NCBI RefSeq assembly: GCF_018408855.1
Contig: NZ_AP024324.1
Location: 186,001 to 250,000, forward strand
Direction: 5' to 3'
Origin: Caballeronia sp. NK8
GTDB taxonomy: Bacteria > Pseudomonadota > Gammaproteobacteria > Burkholderiales > Burkholderiaceae
Length of the DNA: 64,000 bases
Shown here: in pieces, positions 9,190 to 17,689 of the stretch
Layout: each line of letters begins with the position of its first letter
How positions within the stretch are numbered: the stretch's first letter is position 1
Made by a program: the position numbers and the translations under genes
Notes under the pieces: generated by a model
Database searches by the model: none
The model's input: the letters and a program-made list of their open reading frames with translations, nothing else
What the model was told of the DNA's origin: nothing

Positions 9190-10014
9190 TCAGTCGGCCC
9201 AGTTGACCCAGCCGAAATGCGCCGTGACCAGCACGGCGATGCCGAACGCGATCCGATACCAGGCGAACGGCACGAAGTCATGCGTGGCGACGTAGCGCAG
9301 CAGCCAGCGCACGCAGACCCATGCGCTCAGGAATGAGAAGATCAATCCGACGGCGAACAAGGGCGCGTCGGCCGCCGAGAGCAGATGACGTTCCTTGAAG
9401 AGGCTGTACGCGCCCGCGCCGATGAGGGTGGGAATCGCAAGAAAGAAACTGAACTCGGTCGCCGCGTTTCGGCTCAGCCCGACCAGCATGCCGCCGATGA
9501 TGGTCGACCCCGAACGGCTGACGCCCGGCACGAGCGCGAGACATTGCAGGAGACCGACCTTGAGCGCATCGAACGGCGACATGTCGTCGACGGTGAAGAC
9601 GCGCACCACGCTCTTGGGCCGGCGCTCGGCCCACAGGATCACCAGCGCGCCGGCGATGAAGGAGGTGGCCACGACCGTCGGGGTGAAGAGATGCGCCTTG
9701 ACCGCCTTGCCCGCCAGAAGACCGATCACCACCGCAGGCAGAAACGCGATCAGCACGTTCGACACGAACCGCCGCGCACGCGAGGAATCGCCGAGCGCGG
9801 CGGCGGTGTCGACGAGACGACGCCAGTAGAACAGGATCACGGCGAAGATGGCGCCCGTATGGATCGCGATGTCGAATACCTTGGCTTTCTCGCTGGTGAA
9901 GTCGAGCAGCGAGCCGGCCAGGATCAGGTGACCGGTCGACGAGATCGGCAGAAACTCCGTCAACCCTTCGACGATGCCCATGATCGCGGCTTTGACGAGC
10001 AACAACGTATCCAT
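9190..10014 (-). CDS. uppP: Undecaprenyl-diphosphatase UppP/BacA
   Basis: This 274-residue inner-membrane enzyme hydrolyses undecaprenyl pyrophosphate to the monophosphate, recycling the lipid carrier for peptidoglycan and other envelope polymers. Both BacA signatures are present: [15 protein letters not shown] near the N terminus and [13 protein letters not shown] in the middle. About seven membrane helices follow the usual pattern. The ATG at 10014 is preferred to one at 10020, since AAGGCGG then sits at a normal seven-base spacing. It faces the same way as the RND operon, 145 bases upstream of it. Burkholderiaceae often have more than one copy; which one this is cannot be told. Confidence 0.93.
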   Translation of the reverse strand: MDTLLLVKAAIMGIVEGLTEFLPISSTGHLILAGSLLDFTSEKAKVFDIAIHTGAIFAVILFYWRRLVDTAAALGDSSRARRFVSNVLIAFLPAVVIGLLAGKAVKAHLFTPTVVATSFIAGALVILWAERRPKSVVRVFTVDDMSPFDALKVGLLQCLALVPGVSRSGSTIIGGMLVGLSRNAATEFSFFLAIPTLIGAGAYSLFKERHLLSAADAPLFAVGLIFSFLSAWVCVRWLLRYVATHDFVPFAWYRIAFGIAVLVTAHFGWVNWAD

Positions 10015-10082
10015 ATGCATTCCGCCTTTGGTTTTTGATTGTCATGAGGCCGTGGCCCGGCCGTGCAGCAGGCACGTCGTTA

Positions 10083-10481
10083 CTATGATCCGAGCTTGTC
10101 CATCGTTGCAAGCAGATCCGCCAATGCCTTCTTGCAGGCCGCCTGTTCGGGCGCTTTGGCGCGCAACGTCTCCAGCGCGCGATCGATCGCCTTGTCGACG
10201 GTATGCCAGTCCGATGCGGCTCTGGGCTTGAGCGCGGGTTCGGCTTCGTCCCACGACGTCTCAAGATCCTTGATGCGAGTTTTGGCGCCAGCGAGATCGT
10301 TCTTTTCGACCTTCGCCGCCGTATCTACGACGATGCCGCGAAACGCAGACAGGTCTCCAAGCTTCGATGCGGCCTGTACCGAGGCAACCAGTTCGAAACC
10401 CGAAGGCGAGAACGAAGTAAGGAACGCCGCCGCGCCGATGACAGCGCTGACGCCAGTGACCAACAGCCAATTTGCTTTCAT
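10083..10481 (-). CDS. Small exported protein of unknown function, downstream of COG4705 gene
   Basis: This 132-residue protein has an N-terminal hydrophobic segment ([20 protein letters not shown]) that may be an uncleaved anchor or signal. The rest is predicted mostly helical: [18 protein letters not shown], then [13 protein letters not shown]. The second region holds a single Cys ([13 protein letters not shown]). I do not recognise a named family. It starts 22 bases after the stop of the COG4705 membrane gene on the same strand and has GGGAGAG as ribosome-binding site, so the two are probably one transcript and may act together in the envelope. Confidence 0.7.
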   Translation of the reverse strand: MKANWLLVTGVSAVIGAAAFLTSFSPSGFELVASVQAASKLGDLSAFRGIVVDTAAKVEKNDLAGAKTRIKDLETSWDEAEPALKPRAASDWHTVDKAIDRALETLRAKAPEQAACKKALADLLATMDKLGS

Positions 10482-10503
10482 GCTTCGACTCTCCCGTTAA
10501 AGA

Positions 10504-11289
10504 CTAGATGTGTGCCGAGGGCGATGCCTTGGCCGTCGGCTTGCGAATACTGACGAAAATCACCAGTGCGACGATCGCCGTGAGAAACGCCACGCTCGTA
10601 TAGACCGCGCCGAGCCCGACGCCGCCATACGTACGCGACTGCGAGAGCAGATCGCCGAGTGAAGCGCCCAGCGGGCGCGTGAGGATATAGGCGATCCAGA
10701 AGGCGAGTACGCGGTTCAGACCGAAATACGCCGCCGCCGCGGTGAGCGCGATGAGTCCGCCGAAGACCACGACGCCCCACGAAAATCCTAGTCCCAATGC
10801 TTCCGTCGCCAGGTCGCCTGCCGCGGTGCCCAGCGCGAACGTGCAAAGGATCGCGACCCAGTAGAAGATCTCGCGCGGCCGGGTGTCGATATGCTGGATC
10901 GACAAGGTTCCCTCGCTGCGATACCAGAGCCAGAAAACGATCGCCAGCAGCGCGCCGAAGCAGGCGGTGCTCAGATACAGGCTGACGCTGGCGCCATCGG
11001 TCAGCGCATCGGTGATCTGCGTGCCCGCGACGCTGATCAGCACCACGCTGAGCCAGTAGGCCCACGGGACCAGTCTTCGAAAGTGCAGTTGCAAGCCGAG
11101 CGCGATGGCGAGAAGCGCGGCCGTGATCGCATCGGTGATGAGCATGCCCAGCCCGACATTGACGGCGAGATAGTCAGCGCCCGTCTCGCCGACGGTCGTC
11201 GACAGTATCTTGATCAGCCAGAACGCGATCGTCACTTCCGGAACCTTGTTCGCTGCCTGGATGAGATACGTTCGTTTGGATATGGACAT
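10504..11289 (-). CDS. COG4705-type integral membrane protein
   Basis: This 261-residue protein has about eight membrane helices and is built from two similar halves. The first holds KVPEVTIAFWLIKILSTTVG and the second PREIFYWVAILCTFALGTAA, each followed by a GD/GADYL-like motif and GLG. This matches the uncharacterised membrane-anchored proteins of COG4705, often found in Burkholderiaceae beside two-component systems. No enzymatic residue pattern is evident; transport is possible. A perfect CTAAG-N6-CTAAG repeat (read on the gene strand) lies 60 bases upstream, and the TonB receptor and QseBC-like genes follow on the other strand. Confidence 0.82.
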   Translation of the reverse strand: MSISKRTYLIQAANKVPEVTIAFWLIKILSTTVGETGADYLAVNVGLGMLITDAITAALLAIALGLQLHFRRLVPWAYWLSVVLISVAGTQITDALTDGASVSLYLSTACFGALLAIVFWLWYRSEGTLSIQHIDTRPREIFYWVAILCTFALGTAAGDLATEALGLGFSWGVVVFGGLIALTAAAAYFGLNRVLAFWIAYILTRPLGASLGDLLSQSRTYGGVGLGAVYTSVAFLTAIVALVIFVSIRKPTAKASPSAHI

Positions 11290-11349
11290 CAGAGGCCTCT
11301 CCTTGAGATTGAACCAGCGTCGACTCAGGAGGCACTCTGATGGGGATTA

Positions 11350-11365
11350 CTTAGGGGTCGCTTAG
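11350..11365 (-). promoter_or_regulatory. PmrA/QseB-type direct-repeat box upstream of the COG4705 operon
   Basis: On the plus strand CTTAG (11350-11354) and CTTAG (11361-11365) are exact repeats with six bases between. Read toward the COG4705 gene this is CTAAG-CGACCC-CTAAG, 60 bases before its start codon. The spacing and orientation equal those of the boxes at 2250, 13958 and 25039. Confidence 0.5.
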
Positions 11366-11407
11366 TGAGGGAATCGGGAAGGGAGTGTCGTCGTTCTTGC
11401 TCAAATC

Positions 11408-11426
11408 GCCAATAAGAATCATTCTC
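11408..11426. promoter_or_regulatory. Fur box, distal, upstream of the siderophore receptor
   Basis: GCCAATAAGAATCATTCTC matches the classical 19-base Fur consensus at 14 of 19 positions, including the whole AATCATT core. It lies about 240 bases before the TonB receptor gene, in the receptor/COG4705 intergenic region, so it could act on either side. Confidence 0.55.
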
Positions 11427-11569
11427 ATTATGCCATGTTCGAGAGATTGTTTACTTAGCGTAAGCTTTCAGCGTTGCGCTTTCGCCTTATCTGACGGGCG
11501 TCTCGCGAGATCGGCGTTCGAAGACATTTACACGTTTGTAAATAAACATTACAATCCGATCTCGGTTGT

Positions 11570-11584
11570 TGAGGATGATTCTCA
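11570..11584 (+). promoter_or_regulatory. Fur box, proximal, upstream of the siderophore receptor
   Basis: TGAGGAT-G-ATTCTCA agrees with the 7-1-7 Fur palindrome at 11 of 14 informative positions. It lies 83 bases before the receptor start codon, where a repressor would block transcription. Together with the distal box it makes iron repression of the receptor likely. Confidence 0.6.
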
Positions 11585-11667
11585 TTAACCATTTCTAAAC
11601 GCGATCCCGTTTCGCGCCCTGTCCGCTCCATGCAACGTGGGGCTTCATCCTTCTTCACTCTGTCACC

Positions 11668-13890
11668 ATGCCCGCTTTGTTAAAGACGCGGACGCGCCTG
11701 CTCGCGTCCGTCGGTGCTCTTTATTGCGCAAGTTTTCTCGTTCCGTCACAGGCCGTCGCGCAGTCGATGTCCGCGCCAGACACCAGCGACCCGTCGGCGC
11801 AATCGCTGCCCGCCGTCCAGGTGAACGCGGCGGCGGTTCAGTCGGACCTGCAGACGAAGGAATTGCCATCGTATAAATTCACGGCGCCACTGCTCGACAC
11901 GCCGCGTTCGATCACGGTCATTCCCGAAGAACTCATCAAGGAGACCAACGCGACGACTTTCGCCGATGCGCTCAAGACCGTTCCCGGCATCACCTTCCTC
12001 GGCGGCGATGCGGCAGCGAATCCTTCGGCGGACCGGCCGGTGATTCGCGGGTTCGAATCGCGCAATTCGATTTTCGTCGACGGCATCCGCGATTCGGGCG
12101 TGCAGAACCGCGAAACGTTCGATATCGAGAGCATCACGGTGATCAAGGGACCGGACTCCGTCTATGCGGGGCGCGGTGCGGTAGGCGGTTCCATCGACAT
12201 CGAAACGAAGATGCCGAAGAACGAGAACTTCATCAGCGGCAGCGCGGGCATCGGGACCGATGCGTACAAGCGCCTGACGCTCGATGTGAACCAGAAGTTC
12301 GCCGACGACAGCGCGTTCCGTTTCAACGCGATGGGCTTCGATGCGAATCAGCCGGGCCGCAACAACGTGTACAGCAAGCGCTGGGGCGTGGCGCCTTCGG
12401 TGGCGTTCGGCCTGAACAGCCCGACGACGGTCACGTTCAGCTACTACCATCTGAACAGCTACGACATGCCCGATTTCAGCGTGCCTTTCCGCTCGACGGG
12501 CGGCACGCCGATCAACAGCGACCGCGGCCAGTTCTATGGTTTCAATAACCGTGACTATCGCTATAGTCAGACCGACACGGGCGAAGTGCGCGTCGAGCAT
12601 CGCTTCAACGACAATCTGAAGCTCAGGAACACGACGATGTTCGGCCGCTCCACGCTCGACTACATCGCGACCAATCCGCAGTTGACGAGCCCGACGTCGA
12701 ACATTCTCAGTCTGCAGGCGAAAAGCGGCAAGTACGCGACCAACAGCATCACGAACCAGACCGAGCTGACCGGCAAGGCGACGCTGCTCGGCATGCAGCA
12801 CACGATGACGGGCGGCGTCGAGTTCAGTCACGAGCGCAGCCTCTATGAAGGCTATCTCGTCACGGATAGCGCGGGGAACAACATCCGCACGGGCGGTCCG
12901 TGTTCGGTCGCGTACAACTGCACGCCGGTCAACGCATGGAATCCGGACAATCCGTGGCTCGGCAGCGTGCTGCTCAACGGCGACAAGGGCTTTCCCGGCG
13001 CGGCGACGCACACGCAGACCAATATCGCTTCGGCCTATCTGTTCGACAGCGTGAAGATCACGGACCGCTGGCTCTTCAACGCGGGCGCGCGCTTCGACCG
13101 TTTCGACGTCACGTCGACGCAGGCCGGCGCGAAGGACCTGACCAACAACTCGAATCTCTTCAGCTATCAGCTCGGTCTCGTGTACAAGCTGCTTCCAACG
13201 GTCAGCCTGTACACGTCGTATGGCACCTCCGCGAATCCGCCGGGCGCGAACTCGGGTCTCGGCGGCGGTACGGATCAGCTCACGGCCACGAATCAGGATC
13301 TGTCGCCGGAGCGCAGCCGCAACATCGAAGTCGGCGCGAAGTGGGACGTGCTCGACCGTCTGTCGATGAACCTCGCGCTGTTCCAGACCGACAAGACCAA
13401 CGCACGCGTGAGCGACGGTCTGGGCGGCACGATCAACGCGGGTCATCAGCGCGTGCGCGGCGTGGAAGTCGGCACGGCCGGCAACGTCACGGGCAAGTGG
13501 AGCATCTTCGGCGGCTATTCGTATCTCGACGCGATCACCGTCGATGCGGGCGCGGCCAGCGCGGCGTCGTCCGGTCTGCCGATGGTGATGGTGCCCAAGC
13601 ACAACTTCACGCTCTGGTCGTTCTACGACGTCTCGCCGAAGCTGAAGGTCGGCGCGGGCGCGATCATCGCGAGCAAGTCGTATGCGTCGGTTTCGCCGAC
13701 GGTGCTCAAGTGGACGCCCGGCTACGCGCGCTTTGACGCAATGGCGACCTATCACGTCGCGAAGAGCGTGGACCTGCAGTTGAACGTGAACAACATCTTC
13801 GACCGCAAATACTATTCGAGCGCGTACCCGATCTATGCGACCTGGGCGCCCGGACGTTCGGCGATGCTGACGCTCAATTTCTATCAGTAA
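11668..13890 (+). CDS. TonB-dependent siderophore receptor (Fiu/catecholate type)
   Basis: This 740-residue outer-membrane receptor imports a ferric siderophore. A signal peptide ends near residue 32 (SQAVAQ). The plug domain runs from about 60 to 190 with TPRSITVIPEELI, VIRGFESRNSIFVDGIRDSG and ITVIKGPDSVYAGRGAVGG, followed by a 22-strand barrel ending LTLNFYQ (the usual terminal Phe is two residues in). The plug motifs are those of TonB siderophore receptors of the catecholate group, but the exact ligand is not decidable. No siderophore synthesis genes are nearby, so it may take up foreign siderophores. Two Fur boxes precede it and a strong hairpin follows. Confidence 0.93.
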   Translation: MPALLKTRTRLLASVGALYCASFLVPSQAVAQSMSAPDTSDPSAQSLPAVQVNAAAVQSDLQTKELPSYKFTAPLLDTPRSITVIPEELIKETNATTFADALKTVPGITFLGGDAAANPSADRPVIRGFESRNSIFVDGIRDSGVQNRETFDIESITVIKGPDSVYAGRGAVGGSIDIETKMPKNENFISGSAGIGTDAYKRLTLDVNQKFADDSAFRFNAMGFDANQPGRNNVYSKRWGVAPSVAFGLNSPTTVTFSYYHLNSYDMPDFSVPFRSTGGTPINSDRGQFYGFNNRDYRYSQTDTGEVRVEHRFNDNLKLRNTTMFGRSTLDYIATNPQLTSPTSNILSLQAKSGKYATNSITNQTELTGKATLLGMQHTMTGGVEFSHERSLYEGYLVTDSAGNNIRTGGPCSVAYNCTPVNAWNPDNPWLGSVLLNGDKGFPGAATHTQTNIASAYLFDSVKITDRWLFNAGARFDRFDVTSTQAGAKDLTNNSNLFSYQLGLVYKLLPTVSLYTSYGTSANPPGANSGLGGGTDQLTATNQDLSPERSRNIEVGAKWDVLDRLSMNLALFQTDKTNARVSDGLGGTINAGHQRVRGVEVGTAGNVTGKWSIFGGYSYLDAITVDAGAASAASSGLPMVMVPKHNFTLWSFYDVSPKLKVGAGAIIASKSYASVSPTVLKWTPGYARFDAMATYHVAKSVDLQLNVNNIFDRKYYSSAYPIYATWAPGRSAMLTLNFYQ

Positions 13891-13898
13891 GACGATCT

Positions 13899-13927
13899 GC
13901 GCGCGATGTCGCCTGGACATCGCGCGC
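13899..13927 (+). terminator. Perfect 12-bp hairpin after the receptor gene
   Basis: GCGCGCGATGTC (13899-13910) pairs perfectly with GACATCGCGCGC (13916-13927) around a five-base GCCTG loop. It starts eight bases after the receptor stop and ends 30 bases before the next regulatory box. No T run follows, so it may be a Rho-assisted terminator or an mRNA-stabilising stem. Confidence 0.6.
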
Positions 13928-13957
13928 GTCACGCATGCACGGCCTTCCTCCAATGTC

Positions 13958-13973
13958 CTAAGCGTCTCATAAG
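13958..13973 (+). promoter_or_regulatory. PmrA/QseB-type direct-repeat box upstream of the two-component genes
   Basis: CTAAG (13958-13962) and ATAAG (13969-13973) are spaced by six bases, the same layout as three other boxes in the window. It lies 103 bases before the response-regulator start, consistent with autoregulation. Confidence 0.5.
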
Positions 13974-14076
13974 GATTGTTCGACTAACCTCCCGGATCGC
14001 GCAGAGAGAAACTCTGCAGATATACGATTCCCTTCGCCGCCCGTGCGCTATGGCGAAGGCCGACGGGGAGGCGCGT

Positions 14077-14739
14077 ATGAGGGTGTTGCTGGTCGAAGAC
14101 GACCGCATGATCGGCGAGTCCGTTCACGATGCGTTGAAGGATTGCAGCTACGCCGTGGATTGGGTGCGCGACGGCAAGCTCGCGCTGACGAGCCTCATGA
14201 CGCACGTCTACGATGCGATTCTGCTCGACCTCGGCCTTCCGGGCGCCGACGGCTTCGAGGTGCTGCGCACCGTGCGCCGCGGGGATCATCCCGTGCCGCT
14301 CATCGTCATCACGGCGCGCGATTCGATCGAGGACCGCATCCGCGGCCTGGACGAAGGCGCCGACGATTACCTCATCAAGCCATTCGAAATCGCCGAGCTG
14401 CTCGCGCGCATGCGCGCCGTGATTCGCCGGCGCGGAGGGCAGGCCGCGCCGGTCATGACCAACGGCGTGCTCACGCTGGACCCGGCGACGCGCGAAGCGA
14501 GTTCGGGCGGCGCGCTGATCCGCCTTTCCAGCCGCGAATTCGCGCTCATGCAGGCGCTGATGATCCGGCCTGGCGCGATTCTGTCGCGTGCGGATCTGGA
14601 AGACCGCATCTACGGCTGGAACGAAGAAGTCGAAAGCAATGCCGTGGAGTTCCTGATCCACTCGTTGCGCAAGAAACTCGGCGTCGACGCCATCAAGAAC
14701 GTCCGTGGCGTCGGCTGGATGGTGTCCAGGCAAACATGA
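14077..14739 (+). CDS. OmpR-family response regulator (QseB/PmrA-like)
   Basis: A 220-residue DNA-binding response regulator. The receiver domain has the acidic pair ED at 7-9, phosphoacceptor Asp51 (AILLDLGLPG), Thr79 (VITARD) and Lys101 (YLIKPF); the C-terminal winged helix holds RLSSREFALMQALMIRPG and the recognition region VEFLIHSLRKKLG. Sequence and length fit the QseB/PmrA/TctD subgroup. The ATG at 14077 has GGGGAGG (14064-14071) before it; an in-frame upstream extension is Arg/Pro-rich and unlikely. The stop overlaps the kinase start as ATGA. The direct repeat at 13958 suggests autoregulation, and matching boxes elsewhere in the window suggest target genes. Confidence 0.93.
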   Translation: MRVLLVEDDRMIGESVHDALKDCSYAVDWVRDGKLALTSLMTHVYDAILLDLGLPGADGFEVLRTVRRGDHPVPLIVITARDSIEDRIRGLDEGADDYLIKPFEIAELLARMRAVIRRRGGQAAPVMTNGVLTLDPATREASSGGALIRLSSREFALMQALMIRPGAILSRADLEDRIYGWNEEVESNAVEFLIHSLRKKLGVDAIKNVRGVGWMVSRQT

Positions 14740-16019
14740 CGCGTTCGCTTCAGTTCAGGCTGTCCGCCTGGCTGTCGATGTTGATCGTCGCGTTTGCGAC
14801 CATCGGCGGCGCCATTGCGTTCAAGGTGGCATTTCACGAGGCAAACGAATTGCAGGACGGCCAGCTCCTGCAGGTTTCCGCGCTCGTGACGCCGGGCACG
14901 CTGGACGTGATGGAGCGCGAGGCGCTTGCAAACGTCGCGGGCGCGGATCACGAATCGAGGCTCGTGATTCAGACCATCGACGAGCCGAAGCCGCTCGCCG
15001 TCCCCGCCGCATTGCCCGATGGACTCCAGAGCGCGATCGTCGGCGGCGTGTCCTGGCGTTTCTTCGTCAAGACGCTCCCGAACGGAACGCGCGTCGTGAT
15101 CGGTCAGCAGACCGTCGGACGCGACGAGATCGCGCGCAATAGCGCGCTCGCCACCGTCATGCCGTTCGGGGCGCTGGCGATCGTACTGATCGCGGCGTTG
15201 CATCTGATCCTGAGGCATATGTTCCGGCCGCTTTCGGCGATGTCCGTCGATCTCGACACACGTCCCGAACACGATCTCTCGCCGCTTTCGAGCGCGACGT
15301 TGCCGAGCGAAATCGTCCCGTTCGTGGTTGCGATAAACCGGCTGCTTGCGCGCGTCGAGACATCGTTCGCGCTGCAACGCAGATTCGTTGCCGACGCGGC
15401 CCACGAACTTCGCTCGCCGCTGACGGCGCTGTCCTTGCAAGTCGAGCGGTTGAACGAGTGCGAGTTGTCCGACGGCGCACGCGAGCGTCTCGATGCGGTA
15501 CGGCGCGGTCTCGCGCGATCGCGATCCCTGCTCACACAATTGCTGACCTTCGCGCGTCTGCAAAACCATGTGTCGGCGCAAAGCCTGAACCTGCGCGTTC
15601 AGGAGGTCTTTCGCAACATCCTGGAGGACCTGATGCCGCTCGCTGAAGCGAAGGCGATCGATATCGGCGTGTCCAGCGTGCAGGAGGTGTACGTGGATGC
15701 GCCGCAGGCCGACCTGACGATCATGATCAAGAATCTCGTCGACAACGCCATTCGATACACGCCGCACGGAGGCCGCGTGGATCTCTCTACGGGAACCACG
15801 GAAGGCAGGCCGTGGATCCGGATCGAGGACACGGGCCCGGGCATCGCGCCCGAGGAGCGCAAGCGTGTGTTCGACCCGTTCTATCGCGTGCTTGGCAGCG
15901 AAGTGGATGGATCAGGACTCGGACTGTCGATCGTCGGGACGATCGCACAACGTATCGGCGCTCATGTGACGCTCGGGGCCGCAGTGTCATGCGGTCTGGT
16001 GGTCGTGGTGACGCTCTGA
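14736..16019 (+). CDS. Sensor histidine kinase (QseC/PmrB-like)
   Basis: A 427-residue membrane kinase, partner of the preceding regulator (four-base ATGA overlap). Membrane helices lie at about residues 10-30 and 143-160, with a periplasmic sensor of some 110 residues between them containing LVIQTIDEPKP. A HAMP-like linker leads to the phosphoacceptor His223 in VADAAHELRSPL; the N box is NLVDNAIRYTPHGG and the G boxes are IEDTGPGIAPEE and GSGLGLSIVG. All catalytic elements are intact. The signal is not evident; acidic residues in the sensor are too few to argue for the PmrB iron-binding motif. Confidence 0.93.
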   Translation: MTRSLQFRLSAWLSMLIVAFATIGGAIAFKVAFHEANELQDGQLLQVSALVTPGTLDVMEREALANVAGADHESRLVIQTIDEPKPLAVPAALPDGLQSAIVGGVSWRFFVKTLPNGTRVVIGQQTVGRDEIARNSALATVMPFGALAIVLIAALHLILRHMFRPLSAMSVDLDTRPEHDLSPLSSATLPSEIVPFVVAINRLLARVETSFALQRRFVADAAHELRSPLTALSLQVERLNECELSDGARERLDAVRRGLARSRSLLTQLLTFARLQNHVSAQSLNLRVQEVFRNILEDLMPLAEAKAIDIGVSSVQEVYVDAPQADLTIMIKNLVDNAIRYTPHGGRVDLSTGTTEGRPWIRIEDTGPGIAPEERKRVFDPFYRVLGSEVDGSGLGLSIVGTIAQRIGAHVTLGAAVSCGLVVVVTL

Positions 16020-16489
16020 CGTGAGCAATGCGCGAGGTCGGCAGGCGTCCACAATTTCCGATAGTGAAAATACACTGCGAAGACTTTTGAAGTGCCCTGA
16101 ATGGCGGTCAGCTCTAAAATCAATTCGATAATCTCAAGGCTCCTATATTTATTCGTGTCTGTTTCGAAAGCGATTTGTTTTGAATCGATGATCCGGTAAA
16201 TCGCCAAATCAGATCGAGCGGAGAGAAACGATCCGCTGCGACGTTTCAGCAACGCGGGCTCTGGCCGCAATGCCGCATTCGCTTGTCAATTCTGCTACGC
16301 CATCCCGAATTACAAGTACTCGTCTCAGGCGAAGACCATCCACGTTATGACGGCCTTTTTATTAAGGAATTCGATTCTCACGCCGTAAACCAATCAAGCG
16401 CCGAAACGGTTCGCTCGTCGCCTGTCGCTTCATCTTCGTGAGGCGCAAATCAATTCGACTCCACCGAGTCGCGCACGAGAGATTTCTCG
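16020..16489. other. AT-rich intergenic region, no gene seen
   Basis: These 470 bases between the kinase and the beta-helix lipoprotein are clearly more AT-rich than the flanks (for example around 16070-16210). No open frame there looks protein-like on either strand, and no strong hairpin or recognisable operator was found. It probably holds the lipoprotein promoter; the base composition would also fit a relic or acquired segment. Confidence 0.5.
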
Positions 16490-17671
16490 ATGGCTTCGAC
16501 TTGCTCCGATATTCCCAGCGCGATGCGTCGCAAAATCCTTTCGACGCTCGTATTCGGCACCGGCTCGCTTGTGCTGTCCGCTTGCGGCGGCGGTGGTGGC
16601 GCGAGTTCACCGACTGCGGCCAGCTCGTCGAGCAAGACGAGTCCGGGCACGAACGGCGGCTCGCAGGACACGACCGGCACTACACCGGGTACAGGCACCG
16701 GTTCACAGAGCGCGAGCGCGACCAGTCCGGACACGGTCACCGGCACGCGCAATGCGAGCGACGTCAGCCCGAACGGCGTCCTGACGGACACCTCCTTCGG
16801 CGTGAAGGGCGACGGAACCACGAACGACCGCGTGGCGCTGCAGGCCGCGATCGACGGATCGGTCGGGCAGATTCTCCTGATCACCGGGCAAAGCCGGATC
16901 GACAGCACGGGCCTCACGCTGCGCTCGAACACGCACATCCGTTTCGCACAAGGCGCTTCGATCAAGCTGCTGGCTCACAATACCGACTCGTATCAGATGA
17001 TGCGTCTCTGGGATGTGAGCAACGTGAACATCGAATCTCCGTACCTCGACGGCAGCAAGTCGCTCAATGCGGCGACATCGGGGGAGTGGGGCATGGGCAT
17101 TTCGATCGCAGGCAGTTCGAACATCACGATCACGTCGCCGACGACCATCGACTGCTGGGGTGACGGCATCTACATTGCCAACAGCTATTCCGTGGACGGC
17201 GTGACGAGCAAGGGCATCACGATCAGCAACCATCTCGCGGATGGTTGTCGCCGCCAGGGTGTGTCGATCATTTCGGGCGACACCGTCACGTTCAACAGCC
17301 CTGTCTGGCAGAACATCGGTGGAACGGCTCCGGGGGCGGGGCTCGACATCGAACCGAATGACAACACGGCGGTGTTCCGGGCCATCAGGATCGTCAGCCC
17401 GAAGACGCTGGGCTGCGCCGGTCCGGGCATCCAGGTCGATCTGGGATCGCTCGCGGGACCGATTCCCAAGACTGTCGATATTCAGATCACGAACCATATC
17501 GACAACAGCCTGGTCGATGGCCCGTTCAGCGTGGGCGGCATGGCGCCGAGCGGCTACATCGTGACGGGAGCGATCACCAACACGAATCCGGTGTGGCAGA
17601 AGAGCTGGTACTTGGGTAACGGGATACCGTCAGGTCTGACGATCTCGGTTGTGAACCCGAGGATCGGCTAA
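16490..17671 (+). CDS. Lipoprotein with pectate-lyase-like beta-helix domain
   Basis: A 393-residue surface or periplasmic lipoprotein. The export signal ends in lipobox LSAC followed by six Gly; a Ser/Thr/Gly-rich linker of about 60 residues follows. The remainder begins with TSFGVKGDGTTNDRVALQAA, the characteristic start of the Pectate_lyase_3/polygalacturonase-like right-handed beta-helix. Repeating GI-SI/NITI turns (SSNITITSP, SKGITISNH) continue to the end. Two starts are possible: ATG 16490 with GAGAGA before it, or ATG 16523, which gives a shorter, more usual signal peptide. It stands alone after an AT-rich gap. Polysaccharide binding or cleavage is possible, but catalytic residues cannot be assigned. 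Confidence 0.75.
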   Translation: MASTCSDIPSAMRRKILSTLVFGTGSLVLSACGGGGGASSPTAASSSSKTSPGTNGGSQDTTGTTPGTGTGSQSASATSPDTVTGTRNASDVSPNGVLTDTSFGVKGDGTTNDRVALQAAIDGSVGQILLITGQSRIDSTGLTLRSNTHIRFAQGASIKLLAHNTDSYQMMRLWDVSNVNIESPYLDGSKSLNAATSGEWGMGISIAGSSNITITSPTTIDCWGDGIYIANSYSVDGVTSKGITISNHLADGCRRQGVSIISGDTVTFNSPVWQNIGGTAPGAGLDIEPNDNTAVFRAIRIVSPKTLGCAGPGIQVDLGSLAGPIPKTVDIQITNHIDNSLVDGPFSVGGMAPSGYIVTGAITNTNPVWQKSWYLGNGIPSGLTISVVNPRIG

Positions 17672-17689
17672 GCTCGCGAACCGAACCCT

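Noticed and set aside
11746..13953. Open frame of about 735 codons on the minus strand opposite the TonB receptor
   Set aside because: Composition is dominated by Arg, Val, Ala and His and no domain is visible; the receptor on the plus strand is complete.
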